This document shows, piece by piece, positions 40,490 to 48,321 of a stretch of DNA of 64,000 nucleotides. Each line of letters opens with the position of its first letter. Within the stretch, counting starts at the first letter, position 1. The notes under the pieces are model-generated. The model was not told the origin of the DNA, did not search any database, and saw only the letters and a program-made list of their open reading frames with translations. A program made the translations under genes and the position numbers. The DNA lies in contig DATNDG010000062.1 of NCBI GenBank assembly GCA_035553515.1, positions 10,393 through 74,392 of the forward strand, read 5' to 3'. The DNA is from DAHUYF01 sp035553515 (lineage in GTDB: Bacteria; Pseudomonadota; Alphaproteobacteria; ATCC43930; CGMCC-115725).

Positions 40490-40607
40490 TCCAACCTAAA
40501 ACTATCAGTCATTTCAACGAACTGTCATCTATCGTGCCGCTTGCTCTGGAAGCGGGCGATTCATATACTCGCCCACGATTTTGACCCCCGGCCTACGGAG
40601 TGGGTGA

Positions 40608-41024
40608 ATGCGGCCGACGCTTCCGCCAGATTATCGACCGAGGGACGACGAAGAGTTTATGAACCCGCTGCAACTCGAGTATTTCCGCCAGAAGCTCCTG
40701 CGCTGGCGCGCAGAGCTGCTGGTCGAATCGACCGAGACGCTGCAACATCTGAAGGAAGAAAGCCTCGCGGAGCCCGATATTACCGATCGGGCTTCCCTCG
40801 AAACGGAGCGGGCGCTCGAGCTGCGCACACGCGACCGCGAGCGCAAGCTTATCTCCAAGATCGATGCGGCGCTGCTGCGCATCGAGGATGGCAGCTACGG
40901 CTACTGCGAGGAAACTGACGAGCCGATCAGCCTGCGCCGCCTGGAAGCGCGGCCCATCGCCACTTTGAGCCTCGAGGCCCAGGAGCGGCACGAGCGCATG
41001 GAGCGTACCCACCGCGACGACTAA
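40608..41024 (+). CDS. dksA: RNA polymerase-binding protein DksA (zinc-less type)
   Basis: 138 residues. Coiled-coil region (about 28-95) with acidic tip residues and a C-terminal globular part YGYCEETDEPISLRRLEARP then IATLSLEAQERHERME. Of the four zinc-finger cysteines only Cys100 remains; the other positions are Thr103, Ser121 and Ala124. Such variants are common in alphaproteobacteria and would act without a structural zinc. DksA binds the RNA polymerase secondary channel and with ppGpp adjusts promoter output, including flagellar genes in other bacteria. It is 118 bases after fliX and convergent with flgH. Confidence 0.93.
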   Translation: MRPTLPPDYRPRDDEEFMNPLQLEYFRQKLLRWRAELLVESTETLQHLKEESLAEPDITDRASLETERALELRTRDRERKLISKIDAALLRIEDGSYGYCEETDEPISLRRLEARPIATLSLEAQERHERMERTHRDD

Positions 41025-41061
41025 GGGGCGACGCGGAAGGCGTCGTCGCGGGCGGGCTGCA

Positions 41062-41081
41062 GCGGTTGCTCTTGCAACCGC
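41062..41081. terminator. Hairpin between dksA and flgH
   Basis: Perfect 8-base stem GCGGTTGC / GCAACCGC with a TCTT loop in the convergent gap. No T-run follows on either strand, so termination is likely but not certain. Confidence 0.5.
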
Positions 41082-41194
41082 AAGAACCCGCTTGGTAGTG
41101 GACCGGCAACTTCGCGAGGCGCCCAAGCGGCGGGGTGCGGCTCTGCTGCGCAAGGCTGACGCGCCAAGGACCAACGCGCGTCGCGCCTTCGCCT

Positions 41195-41929
41195 TTAGAA
41201 CGGCGCGAGAATGTCGAAGAGCTGCTCGCCGTAGCGCGGCTGCTGAATATTCGTGAGCTGACCGCGCCCACCGTAAGAGACACGCGCTTCCGCCAGCTTG
41301 TCGAGGGTGACGGTGTTGGTCGAGCTGATGTCCTGCTGGCGCACTACGCCGGTGATCTGCAGGTCCCGCACCTCGAAGTTGACGCGCATCTCCTGATGGC
41401 CGACGACCACCAGGTCGCCGTTGGGCAGCACCTGGGTCACCATCGCCGCAATGTTCATGGTGACCTGTTCCTCGCGCTTGGTCTGCGCCACCGCCTGATT
41501 GTTGGTCGTCCCATTGATGTTCGCGACGTTGTTGGCGGCAGGGCCGAGATGATTGATCAGGTTCGTCAGCCCGAACAGGCTTGAGACACCGTCCTGCTCC
41601 TGGGTGGTGCGCTGCCCCTGCGTGTTGTTGTCAAACTGCGCCTTGTCGTCGAAGCTGATCTGCACGGTGAGAATGTCGCCGGGCTGGCTTGCCCGCTGGT
41701 CCTTGAAGAACGCGCGGCTTCCCGTCTGCCACAGCGAATTGGGTCGCCGCTCGGCGACGACGGGGGTCGGCATCGGCAGCGACACCGGCCGATAACCGGG
41801 CTGCTGGTGCGGATCCTGGATGGTGGTGAGGGGCGGGGTCTCGCCGATCTGCGACACGCGGGTGAGGGCGTTGCAGCCGGCTAGCGCGGCGGTCGCGAGC
41901 AAGGCCAGGACGCGGACGGGGGAAGCCAT
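41195..41929 (-). CDS. flgH: Flagellar L-ring lipoprotein FlgH
   Basis: 244 residues. Lipoprotein signal with lipobox LAGC (Cys19). Then the FlgH pattern: NSLWQTGSRAFFKDQRASQP, GDILTVQISFDDKAQFDNN, and the C-terminal VRQQDISSTNTVTLDKLAEA, RVSYGGRGQL. FlgH forms the outer-membrane L ring. It is last in the flgF-flgG-flgA-flgH operon, 10 bases after flgA. Confidence 0.95.
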   Translation of the reverse strand: MASPVRVLALLATAALAGCNALTRVSQIGETPPLTTIQDPHQQPGYRPVSLPMPTPVVAERRPNSLWQTGSRAFFKDQRASQPGDILTVQISFDDKAQFDNNTQGQRTTQEQDGVSSLFGLTNLINHLGPAANNVANINGTTNNQAVAQTKREEQVTMNIAAMVTQVLPNGDLVVVGHQEMRVNFEVRDLQITGVVRQQDISSTNTVTLDKLAEARVSYGGRGQLTNIQQPRYGEQLFDILAPF

Positions 41930-41939
41930 GACGGATCTC

Positions 41940-42899
41940 CTAGCGGGCTGCCAGCTGCGCCGGCGTGATCACGGCGACGAGGTTGGGACCCGCCACCCTC
42001 GCGTCGATCACCCGATTCGACTTGGTGTTGCTGATGCGGATGGCCGATCCCATACCGCCATCCGAAAGCGCCTTGCCCTGGGCGGTGAGCCGCATGGTGT
42101 GCGTCTCGAGCACGATGGTGACGAGATCGCCCTTGTGGACGATCACCGGCGCTTGCACGTCGGCGCTACGGAGCGGCTCTTCGGCATGAATCAGGCGGCG
42201 CGGTGTCTTGCCGATGAGTTCGCCCGGATCGAGAATCAGGTCGGTGCCCACCCGGTCTGCGCGTATCGACAGGCTGGAGAGATCGGCCGCCGCGATGACC
42301 TCGCCCGGCGCCACGGCCCGATCCAACACGGGAAGCTTGATCATGCGGACGAGCACGCCGGTGACGCGTCGCTCCGAGGACAGGTCGCCGGGTGCCGCCA
42401 CCATGGCGGAGAAGCGGCCGCTGCGGGGATCGAGAGTGAGGCCCTCGATATCGAGTCCCGTGGGCGGGCTTGCCGGCGCCACCAGGCGGAAGCCGGCATT
42501 GTCGAGCTGGAGCTGTGCGCCGGCGACGCTCTGGCGCTTGGCGATCTCCGCGAGGAGTGCCCGGGCGACGGTATCGCCGGTAACGATGCGCGTGGCGCGC
42601 TCGACCGAGGCCTGATCGAAGGGAGAGGCGGGGCGCCAGTCGAGCTGATGCTCGCGTGCGGTGGCCGCGAGCCAGGCGGCATCGAAGAGCGTCCGCGAAC
42701 CGAGCGGCGGGGCGGGCGCGACCACGTCGGTGGCATGCGGGCCGGCATCACTGAAGAGATCGCCCAGCCGGATGACGTCGGCGTCCACGCTCACCGCCGG
42801 CCGCAAGGTCGGCTGGGCCAGAGCCGAAGCGCTGGCGAGAGCGAGCCCGGCGAGAAGAACGAGCGCGGTCAGGTGTCGGAGCATGGTTCCGGTTTTCAT
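41940..42899 (-). CDS. flgA: P-ring assembly chaperone FlgA
   Basis: 319 residues with a Sec signal peptide (about 1-28, ending ASALAQ). A SAF-type domain is seen near 195-255 (DRAVAPGEVIAAADLSSLSI, IGKTPRRLIHAEEPLRSADV) and a final FlgA strand domain (IVHKGDLVTIVLETHTMRLT). FlgA is a periplasmic chaperone for FlgI. It lies 5 bases after flgG. Confidence 0.92.
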   Translation of the reverse strand: MKTGTMLRHLTALVLLAGLALASASALAQPTLRPAVSVDADVIRLGDLFSDAGPHATDVVAPAPPLGSRTLFDAAWLAATAREHQLDWRPASPFDQASVERATRIVTGDTVARALLAEIAKRQSVAGAQLQLDNAGFRLVAPASPPTGLDIEGLTLDPRSGRFSAMVAAPGDLSSERRVTGVLVRMIKLPVLDRAVAPGEVIAAADLSSLSIRADRVGTDLILDPGELIGKTPRRLIHAEEPLRSADVQAPVIVHKGDLVTIVLETHTMRLTAQGKALSDGGMGSAIRISNTKSNRVIDARVAGPNLVAVITPAQLAAR

Positions 42900-42904
42900 C
42901 GGCG

Positions 42905-43690
42905 TTACTGGATCTGGTTCAAGGTAGACATCATCTGGTCGGTGGTCTGGATTACCTTCGAGTTCATCTCGTAGGCGCGCTGCGCCGTGATGAGGTTGGT
43001 GATTTCCGATACGATGTCGACGTTCGAGGTCTCGAGCATTCCCTGATTGATTGTGCCAAAGCCGGTCGACCCGGGATTTCCAGTGGTCGCCTGGCCCGAG
43101 GCCTGCGTCTCCAGGTAAAGGTTGTTGCCGATCGCGTCGAGGCCGGCCTCATTGGCGAAATTGGCGAGCTGGAGCTGACCGACGGTCTGCGGGTTGGTCT
43201 GGCCGGCGACCTGCGCCTGCACCTGTCCGCTCGAATTGATCGAAATCGCGGTGGTGTTTTGGGGAATGGTGATGCCGGGCTGGACCACATACCCGTCGGT
43301 GGTCACGATCTCGCCGGTTGGGCTGAGCTGAAAGGACCCGGCGCGGGTGTAGGCGGTCGTGCCGTCGGGCTGCAGGATCTGGAAGAAGCCGCGCCCCTGG
43401 ATCGCAAGGTCGAGCGGGTTACTGGTCTGGGTGAGATTGCCCTGGGTGGTGATGCGGTAGATCGCCGCCGTCTTGACGCCGATGCCGATCTGCACGCCCA
43501 CCGGCACGATGGTGCCGCTGTCCGACGAGGTGGCGCCGCCGCGGCGCTCGGTCTGATAGAGCAGGTCCTGGAATTCCGGGCGCTGCTCCTTGAAGCCGGT
43601 GGTGTTCTGGTTGGCGATGTTGTTGGCGATGACCTCGACATTGGTCTGTTGGGCCATCATGCCCGTCGCCGCGATATCCATTGCACGCAT
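42905..43690 (-). CDS. flgG: Distal rod protein FlgG
   Basis: 261 residues, exactly the usual size. N-terminal MRAMDIAATGMMAQQTNVEV and ANNIANQNTTGFKEQRPEF, the FlgG-specific GVQIGIGVKTAAIYRITTQG, and C-terminal LETSNVDIVSEITNLITAQR, AYEMNSKVIQTTDQM. It forms the distal rod. It is 15 bases after flgF. Confidence 0.97.
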   Translation of the reverse strand: MRAMDIAATGMMAQQTNVEVIANNIANQNTTGFKEQRPEFQDLLYQTERRGGATSSDSGTIVPVGVQIGIGVKTAAIYRITTQGNLTQTSNPLDLAIQGRGFFQILQPDGTTAYTRAGSFQLSPTGEIVTTDGYVVQPGITIPQNTTAISINSSGQVQAQVAGQTNPQTVGQLQLANFANEAGLDAIGNNLYLETQASGQATTGNPGSTGFGTINQGMLETSNVDIVSEITNLITAQRAYEMNSKVIQTTDQMMSTLNQIQ

Positions 43691-43705
43691 GGATCAGGAC
43701 CTCTT

Positions 43706-44443
43706 TCAGGAGACTTGGCTGAGCTTGTCGATGGCGTTGCCGCGGCGCTGATCCTCCTCATCGAGGAAGGTCTTCACCGTGCCGCTTTCGCGCGCCACAG
43801 AAAGCATGCGGGTGAGTTCGACCACCGGCTGGACGTTCGATTGCTCGAGCATGCCCTGCTGCACCGTGGCGGTGGCGGGCTGCGGCGTCTGGTCGGTAAC
43901 CCAGAGGCCATTCGCCGCCGGTGTCACCGCCTGCGGCGCGGGAAAGTCGACGAGCTGCAGCTGGCCGAGAGCGGCCTGCTGCCCGGACCCGTCCTGGCCC
44001 ACCGAAACGGTGCCGTCGGTTGCAACCGTGATGCCATGGGTGTTGGCGGGAACGACGAGCGGCTGGCCGCTATTGGTCAGCACCGGATAGCCCTGGCTGG
44101 TGACGATCTGGCCTTGGCTGTCGAGCTGAAAATGGCCGTTCCGCGTGTAGCGGACGCCGAGCGGCGTCTGAACCGCGAAATACCCTTGGCCGGATATCGC
44201 CAGGTCGAGCGGATTGCCGGTCTGGGTAATCGGCCCCTCGCGCAAGTCGCGTACCGTGCCTGCATCTTGAACGAAGGCGATCGGGCTGCGCTGCCCGCTC
44301 GGGCGTACGAGGTACTGGCTGAACAGCATCTCCTCCCCCTTGAAGGCGGGGGTGGACGCATTGGCCAGGTTGTTCGCCACCACGTCCATCTGGCGCTGGA
44401 TCGCCATCTGGCTCGAAAGGGCGACGTAGGTTGCGTTCTCCAT
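43706..44443 (-). CDS. flgF: Proximal rod protein FlgF
   Basis: 245 residues from the ATG at 44443; the longer reading runs through the promoter. N-terminal ATYVALSSQMAIQRQMDVVA, ANNLANASTPAFKGEEMLF, C-terminal LEQSNVQPVVELTRMLSVAR. It is a proximal rod subunit. It heads the flgF-flgG-flgA-flgH operon; a sigma-54 element and a FlbD-like palindrome lie upstream. The ribosome site is poor. Confidence 0.94.
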   Translation of the reverse strand: MENATYVALSSQMAIQRQMDVVANNLANASTPAFKGEEMLFSQYLVRPSGQRSPIAFVQDAGTVRDLREGPITQTGNPLDLAISGQGYFAVQTPLGVRYTRNGHFQLDSQGQIVTSQGYPVLTNSGQPLVVPANTHGITVATDGTVSVGQDGSGQQAALGQLQLVDFPAPQAVTPAANGLWVTDQTPQPATATVQQGMLEQSNVQPVVELTRMLSVARESGTVKTFLDEEDQRRGNAIDKLSQVS

Positions 44444-44486
44444 CGAGGATTCTGCTCGCGTCGAATGTTCTGTCAGGCATCCCGAT

Positions 44487-44501
44487 GCATGTCGCGTGCC
44501 A
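44487..44501 (-). promoter_or_regulatory. Sigma-54 promoter of flgF-flgG-flgA-flgH
   Basis: Minus strand TGGCACG-CGAC-ATGC, full -24 element and GG-N10-GC spacing. Predicted transcription start is about 30 bases before the flgF ATG. Confidence 0.75.
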
Positions 44502-44551
44502 AACGCGAACGCCGCAGCGGCCCGCGGATTTTTCGCTGCGCTGACGACAGC

Positions 44552-44570
44552 CGGGGCAGGCTTTGCCGGG
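44552..44570. promoter_or_regulatory. Degenerate FlbD (ftr-type) palindrome
   Basis: Core GGGCA-GGCTT-TGCCG, one mismatch to the CGGCA-N5-TGCCG form, about 50 bases upstream of the flgF sigma-54 element and between flgF and the divergent fliL. Confidence 0.45.
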
Positions 44571-44633
44571 TAGTTCCTGCCCGCATGCCCGGCCCGCTTC
44601 CGCGCTTTTGCCCCGCCCGGCGCAACCCACCGT

Positions 44634-44648
44634 TTCACCAGTTATTAA
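44634..44648 (+). promoter_or_regulatory. CtrA box upstream of fliL
   Basis: TTCA-CCAGTTA-TTAA followed by GC, seven of eight consensus bases, 54 bases before the fliL ATG. In Caulobacter the fliL-fliM operon is CtrA-activated. Confidence 0.6.
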
Positions 44649-44702
44649 GCTTGTGCGTCCTATGCTGCGGGCCATTGCAAGAGCCTGAGGCGAAGTGCGC
44701 CC

Positions 44703-45212
44703 ATGTCCGACCGGACTGCCGATGAAGCCCTCGAAACTCCGATCGAGGGACTCGCAAGCAAACCCAGCCGCAAGAAGCTGCTGCTGTTGATCGGCGGCGC
44801 GCTGCTGCTGCTGCTGATCAGCGGTGCCGTGCTCTATTTCACCGGAGTGGTGGACAAGGTCATCGGCCACAAGGAGCCGGCGAAGGTGGCGGAAAAGGTC
44901 GCGCCGCCCGCCGTGTTCTTCGATCTGCCCGATCTCCTGGTCAATCTCAACACCACCGGCCGCAAGGCGAGCTTCCTCAAGCTATCGGTCAGCCTGGAGC
45001 TGGAGCGTCCGGAGGATTTGCCGCGGCTGCAGGCGGTGATGCCGCGCATCATCGACAACTTCCAGGTCTATCTGCGCGAGCTCCGCGTCGAGGATCTGCG
45101 CGGCTCCGGCGGCATCTATCGCCTGCGCGAGGAGTTGCTGGCGCGCGTCAATGCCGCGGTGGCGCCGATCAAGGTCAGGGACGTGCTCTTCAAAGAAATG
45201 CTGGTCCAGTAA
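44703..45212 (+). CDS. fliL: Flagellar basal body-associated protein FliL
   Basis: 169 residues. A single N-terminal membrane helix (about 26-45: LLLLIGGALLLLLISGAVLY) and a periplasmic FliL domain (FFDLPDLLVNLNTTGRKASF, LPRLQAVMPRIIDNFQVYLR, ELLARVNAAVAPIKVRDVLF). FliL surrounds the stator and supports torque. It is 25 bases before fliM. Confidence 0.93.
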   Translation: MSDRTADEALETPIEGLASKPSRKKLLLLIGGALLLLLISGAVLYFTGVVDKVIGHKEPAKVAEKVAPPAVFFDLPDLLVNLNTTGRKASFLKLSVSLELERPEDLPRLQAVMPRIIDNFQVYLRELRVEDLRGSGGIYRLREELLARVNAAVAPIKVRDVLFKEMLVQ

Positions 45213-45237
45213 CGGCAGACCGGCGGGAATTCACGGA

Positions 45238-46377
45238 ATGGCCGACGAGCAGAATCAAGCGCAATCCGAAGAGGAGAAGCTCGCCGCCGAATGGGCGGCG
45301 ATGGCCGAGAGCAATCCGAGTGAGGGAGAGGCTGCGGCCGGCGGCGAGGGCAATGCCGGAGGCGAAGGTGAAGGCGAAGCCGGCGCCGAAGGTCAGCCCG
45401 GGACCGCCCGCGTCCTCAATCAGAACGAAATCGACAGCCTGCTCGGCTTCGGCGAGGGCGAGGCCGGCGGCAAGGAAAATTCCGGCATCCGCGCCATCAT
45501 CGATTCCGCGCTCGTCTCTTATGAGCGCCTGCCGATGCTCGAGGTGGTGTTCGACCGCCTCGTCCGCATGATGTCGACGAGCCTGCGCAATTTCACCTCG
45601 GACAATGTCGAGGTGTCGATCGACAACATCACCTCGATCCGCTTCGGCGACTATCTCAATTCCATCCCGCTGCCGGCGATGTTGAGCGTGTTCAAGGCGG
45701 AGGAGTGGGACAATTACGGGCTTCTCACCGTCGATAGCGCGCTCATCTATTCGATCGTCGACGTCCTGCTTGGCGGGCGCCGCGGCACGGCGGCGATGCG
45801 CATCGAAGGGCGGCCTTATACGACGATCGAACGCAATCTCGTCGAGCGGCTGGTCTCGGTGGTGCTGTCCGACCTCTCCGGCGCCTTCGATCCGCTGAGC
45901 CCCGTCACCTTCCGCTTCGAGCGGCTTGAGACCAATCCGCGTTTTGCCACCATCGGTCGCCCGGCCAATGCCGCGGTGCTGGCGCGGCTGCGCGTCGACA
46001 TGGAGGATCGCGGCGGCCGGCTCGAGGTGCTGCTCCCCTACGCCACGCTCGAGCCGGTCCGCGAGATCCTGCTGCAGGGCTTCCTCGGCGAGAAATTCGG
46101 CCGGGACTCCATCTGGGAAGCGCATCTCGCCGGCGAACTCTGGTACACGAGCGTTCCGATCGAGGCGGTACTCGACACGGTCGAACTGTCGCTGCGCGAC
46201 GTGCTCAACCTCAAGGTCGGATCGCGTGTCCTGCTCAACGTCAATTCGAGCTCCGACGTCCAGCTCGTCTGCGGCGATCTCGCCATGTTCAAGGGGAAGA
46301 TGGGCCGAAAGGGCGGTCACATCGCCATCCGCATCAGCGAAAAGATGGAAAAGGAACGAGGAGGCCACAGTCCATGA
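45238..46377 (+). CDS. fliM: Flagellar motor switch protein FliM
   Basis: 379 residues from the ATG at 45238. A Glu/Gly/Ala-rich leader (1-55) precedes the CheY-binding and FliM core (VLNQNEIDSLLGF; TSLRNFTSDNVEVSIDNITS; FGDYLNSIPLPAMLSVFKAE; the GGRRG loop), with a SpoA domain at the C-terminus. The usual N-terminal CheY-P-binding segment is displaced by the long acidic leader, longer than in most FliM proteins. It overlaps the next gene by 4 bases. Confidence 0.95.
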   Translation: MADEQNQAQSEEEKLAAEWAAMAESNPSEGEAAAGGEGNAGGEGEGEAGAEGQPGTARVLNQNEIDSLLGFGEGEAGGKENSGIRAIIDSALVSYERLPMLEVVFDRLVRMMSTSLRNFTSDNVEVSIDNITSIRFGDYLNSIPLPAMLSVFKAEEWDNYGLLTVDSALIYSIVDVLLGGRRGTAAMRIEGRPYTTIERNLVERLVSVVLSDLSGAFDPLSPVTFRFERLETNPRFATIGRPANAAVLARLRVDMEDRGGRLEVLLPYATLEPVREILLQGFLGEKFGRDSIWEAHLAGELWYTSVPIEAVLDTVELSLRDVLNLKVGSRVLLNVNSSSDVQLVCGDLAMFKGKMGRKGGHIAIRISEKMEKERGGHSP

Positions 46378-46910
46378 CCATTACCTTGGCCGCGGATCTC
46401 ACCGTCGCCGTTCTTCTCGTCTTCACCATCTACTATGCCGCCAAGCTCAGCCGGAGGCTGAACGCGCTCCGCGCCGACAAGGCGGCGCTGCAGGGGCTGG
46501 TGCAAAATTTGATGCAAGCGTCGCAGAGTGCGGAAGCCGGCATTCGCGGTCTCAAGACGGCCGCAGACGAGACGGGACGCGAACTGCAGAAGAAAGTGCA
46601 GGAGGCTCAGTCGCTGCGCGACGACCTCGCCTACATGATCGATCGCGGCGGCGGTGTGGCCGACCGGATGGAGAGCTCGCTGCGCGCGCGGCGTGAAGAG
46701 CCTGCGCGCGAGCCGGCCCGCTTGCGTCCCGTCGAGGCGCCGCAGCCTCGTCCGGCGGAGGCTCCGGCGCGGCGCGAGGTGAAATCCGGCCCGACGAACT
46801 TCATTCAGGAGATGGCAGCGCGGCTCGCACCGGGGCTCGCTCAGGGTAACGGCACGGCGCCCTCCCGGGCGGAGCGCGACTTGCTGCGCGCGCTCGCCGG
46901 CCGCCGCTAG
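46374..46910 (+). CDS. DUF6468 flagellar-operon protein
   Basis: 178 residues. One N-terminal membrane helix (about 5-25, LTVAVLLVFTIYYAAKLSRR), then a long coiled coil (about 25-95) and an Arg/Pro/Ala-rich linker, ending in a conserved amphipathic tail (ERDLLRALAGRR). This matches DUF6468 proteins that sit between fliM and motE in alphaproteobacteria. Function unknown; a membrane-anchored coiled coil in a motor operon suggests a stator or C-ring accessory. Confidence 0.75.
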   Translation: MTITLAADLTVAVLLVFTIYYAAKLSRRLNALRADKAALQGLVQNLMQASQSAEAGIRGLKTAADETGRELQKKVQEAQSLRDDLAYMIDRGGGVADRMESSLRARREEPAREPARLRPVEAPQPRPAEAPARREVKSGPTNFIQEMAARLAPGLAQGNGTAPSRAERDLLRALAGRR

Positions 46911-46915
46911 GAGCG

Positions 46916-47635
46916 ATGATGGAGTTCCGCCTTCGCCTCGTGCCGGTGGCGATCGTCGCCGCGGTCGGATTGCTCGGGATCAAGCTCGGCGATGCCTGGC
47001 TTGCAATCGACCCGGCAGTGCCGGCGGCGCGCGCCCAGGCCGAGCAGCAGCCGGTGAAACCGGCTGCAGCGAGTTCTACTGCTGTGCCGGCCGCCGCTCC
47101 GACGCAGCCCGCCGCGGCGGCGGCAAAGCCCGCGGCGGTTGACCCCGCCTCGGCGGGCGAGAAGCGCGCGCCGGTGGATCCGCTGTCGATGAGCCCCGCG
47201 GAAGTCGAGTTGTTGCAGAAGCTTTCCGAGCGCCGCGCCGAACTCGACAAGCGCGCCGCCGAGCTCAGCCAGCGCGAGGTGCTGCTGCAAGCCACGGAGA
47301 AGCGGATCGACGACAAGATCGCCAAGCTTGCTGATTTGAAGAAGCAAATCGGCGGCATCGTCGATCAGCAGAACCAGCAGGACGATGCCAGGCTGATGAG
47401 CCTCGTCAAGATTTATCAGACAATGAAGCCGGTCGATGCGGCGCGCATCTTCAGCCAGCTCGATATGCCGGTGCTGCTCGGCGTGCTCGAGCACATGAAG
47501 GAGCGCAATGCCGCGCCGATCTTGGCGGCGATGGACCCGGCAAAGGCCAAGGCGGTGACGCTCGCTCTGGCCGAGCGCAAGGACCAGCGCGCCGACGCCT
47601 CGATTCCGTCACAAAAGCCGGCGGCGCAGCCGTAA
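46916..47635 (+). CDS. motE: MotE-like flagellar motor chaperone
   Basis: 239 residues. N-terminal signal or anchor helix (about 5-24), Ala/Pro linker, coiled coil (about 95-150, ERRAELDKRAAELSQREVLL) and a C-terminal MgtE-N-like domain (VKIYQTMKPVDAARIFSQLD, ERNAAPILAAMDPAKAKAVT). MotE in Sinorhizobium is a periplasmic chaperone of MotC. GGAG precedes the ATG; the gap to the previous gene is 5 bases. Confidence 0.85.
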   Translation: MMEFRLRLVPVAIVAAVGLLGIKLGDAWLAIDPAVPAARAQAEQQPVKPAAASSTAVPAAAPTQPAAAAAKPAAVDPASAGEKRAPVDPLSMSPAEVELLQKLSERRAELDKRAAELSQREVLLQATEKRIDDKIAKLADLKKQIGGIVDQQNQQDDARLMSLVKIYQTMKPVDAARIFSQLDMPVLLGVLEHMKERNAAPILAAMDPAKAKAVTLALAERKDQRADASIPSQKPAAQP

Positions 47636-47664
47636 CTCGAGGGAAGGAAGTGGGAGTTTCATCG

Positions 47665-48321
47665 ATGTCGATGCGCGGCGAGGACGCCGATCTCAGGAGC
47701 AAGATTGCGGCGATCGCACCGAGAAGCGCGGCCGCAGTCGATCCTGCCGCGATCGCCTCGGTGGTCGAGGCCGTGGTGTCGAGCCTCAGCGGTGACATGT
47801 CCGTTGCCGACCTCAAGCTCTATCACGAGCTCGAGCAGCTCGCCCGCTACATCCAGAGCGCCAAGCGCGAGATCGCGGCGATCCGGCCGCATGACATCAG
47901 CGCTCGCATTCCCGCCGCGACCGACGAACTCGACGCGGTGGTGGGCCATACCGCCGAAGCCACGGGCACCATCCTCGATGCCGCCGAGTGCATGGAGAAG
48001 CTCGCGCCCAAGATGCCTGGGGAGACCGGCCAGATCATTGCCGACGCTGTCACCCGGATCTATGAGGCCTGCAACTTCCAGGACATAACCGGTCAGCGCA
48101 TCACCAAAGTGGTGAAGACGCTGAAATATATCGAAGAGAAGATCGACGCGCTGCTCGCCGCCTTCGGCGAGGAGCTCGGCGAAGCCGAATGCGCGACCCC
48201 TGCGCCCGAGCCCGAGCCTATGGACGAGAATGCACGTCTGATGCACGGACCGCAGCTGCCGCAGGAGGCGAACAAGCAGGCCGACATCGATGCCATCCTG
48301 GCGGAGTTCGATCGGCAATGA
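47665..48321 (+). CDS. CheZ-like CheY-P phosphatase
   Basis: 218 residues from the ATG at 47665 (GGGAG 9 bases upstream; a GTG at 47650 is possible). The body is a long helical hairpin and the catalytic element is clear: CNFQDITGQRITKVVKTLKY, with Asp140 and Gln144 in the positions of E. coli CheZ Asp143 and Gln147. The C-terminal end EANKQADIDAILAEFD resembles the CheZ CheY-binding tail. It would dephosphorylate CheY-P at the motor. CheZ-like genes in alphaproteobacterial flagellar operons are less known than those in gammaproteobacteria. The stop overlaps the next start (ATGA). Confidence 0.85.
   Translation: MSMRGEDADLRSKIAAIAPRSAAAVDPAAIASVVEAVVSSLSGDMSVADLKLYHELEQLARYIQSAKREIAAIRPHDISARIPAATDELDAVVGHTAEATGTILDAAECMEKLAPKMPGETGQIIADAVTRIYEACNFQDITGQRITKVVKTLKYIEEKIDALLAAFGEELGEAECATPAPEPEPMDENARLMHGPQLPQEANKQADIDAILAEFDRQ

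Noticed and set aside
48189..48317. Upstream extension of the AMIN/TPR gene
   Set aside because: It overlaps the end of the cheZ-like gene in another frame; the ATG at 48318 begins a Sec signal peptide and overlaps the preceding stop.
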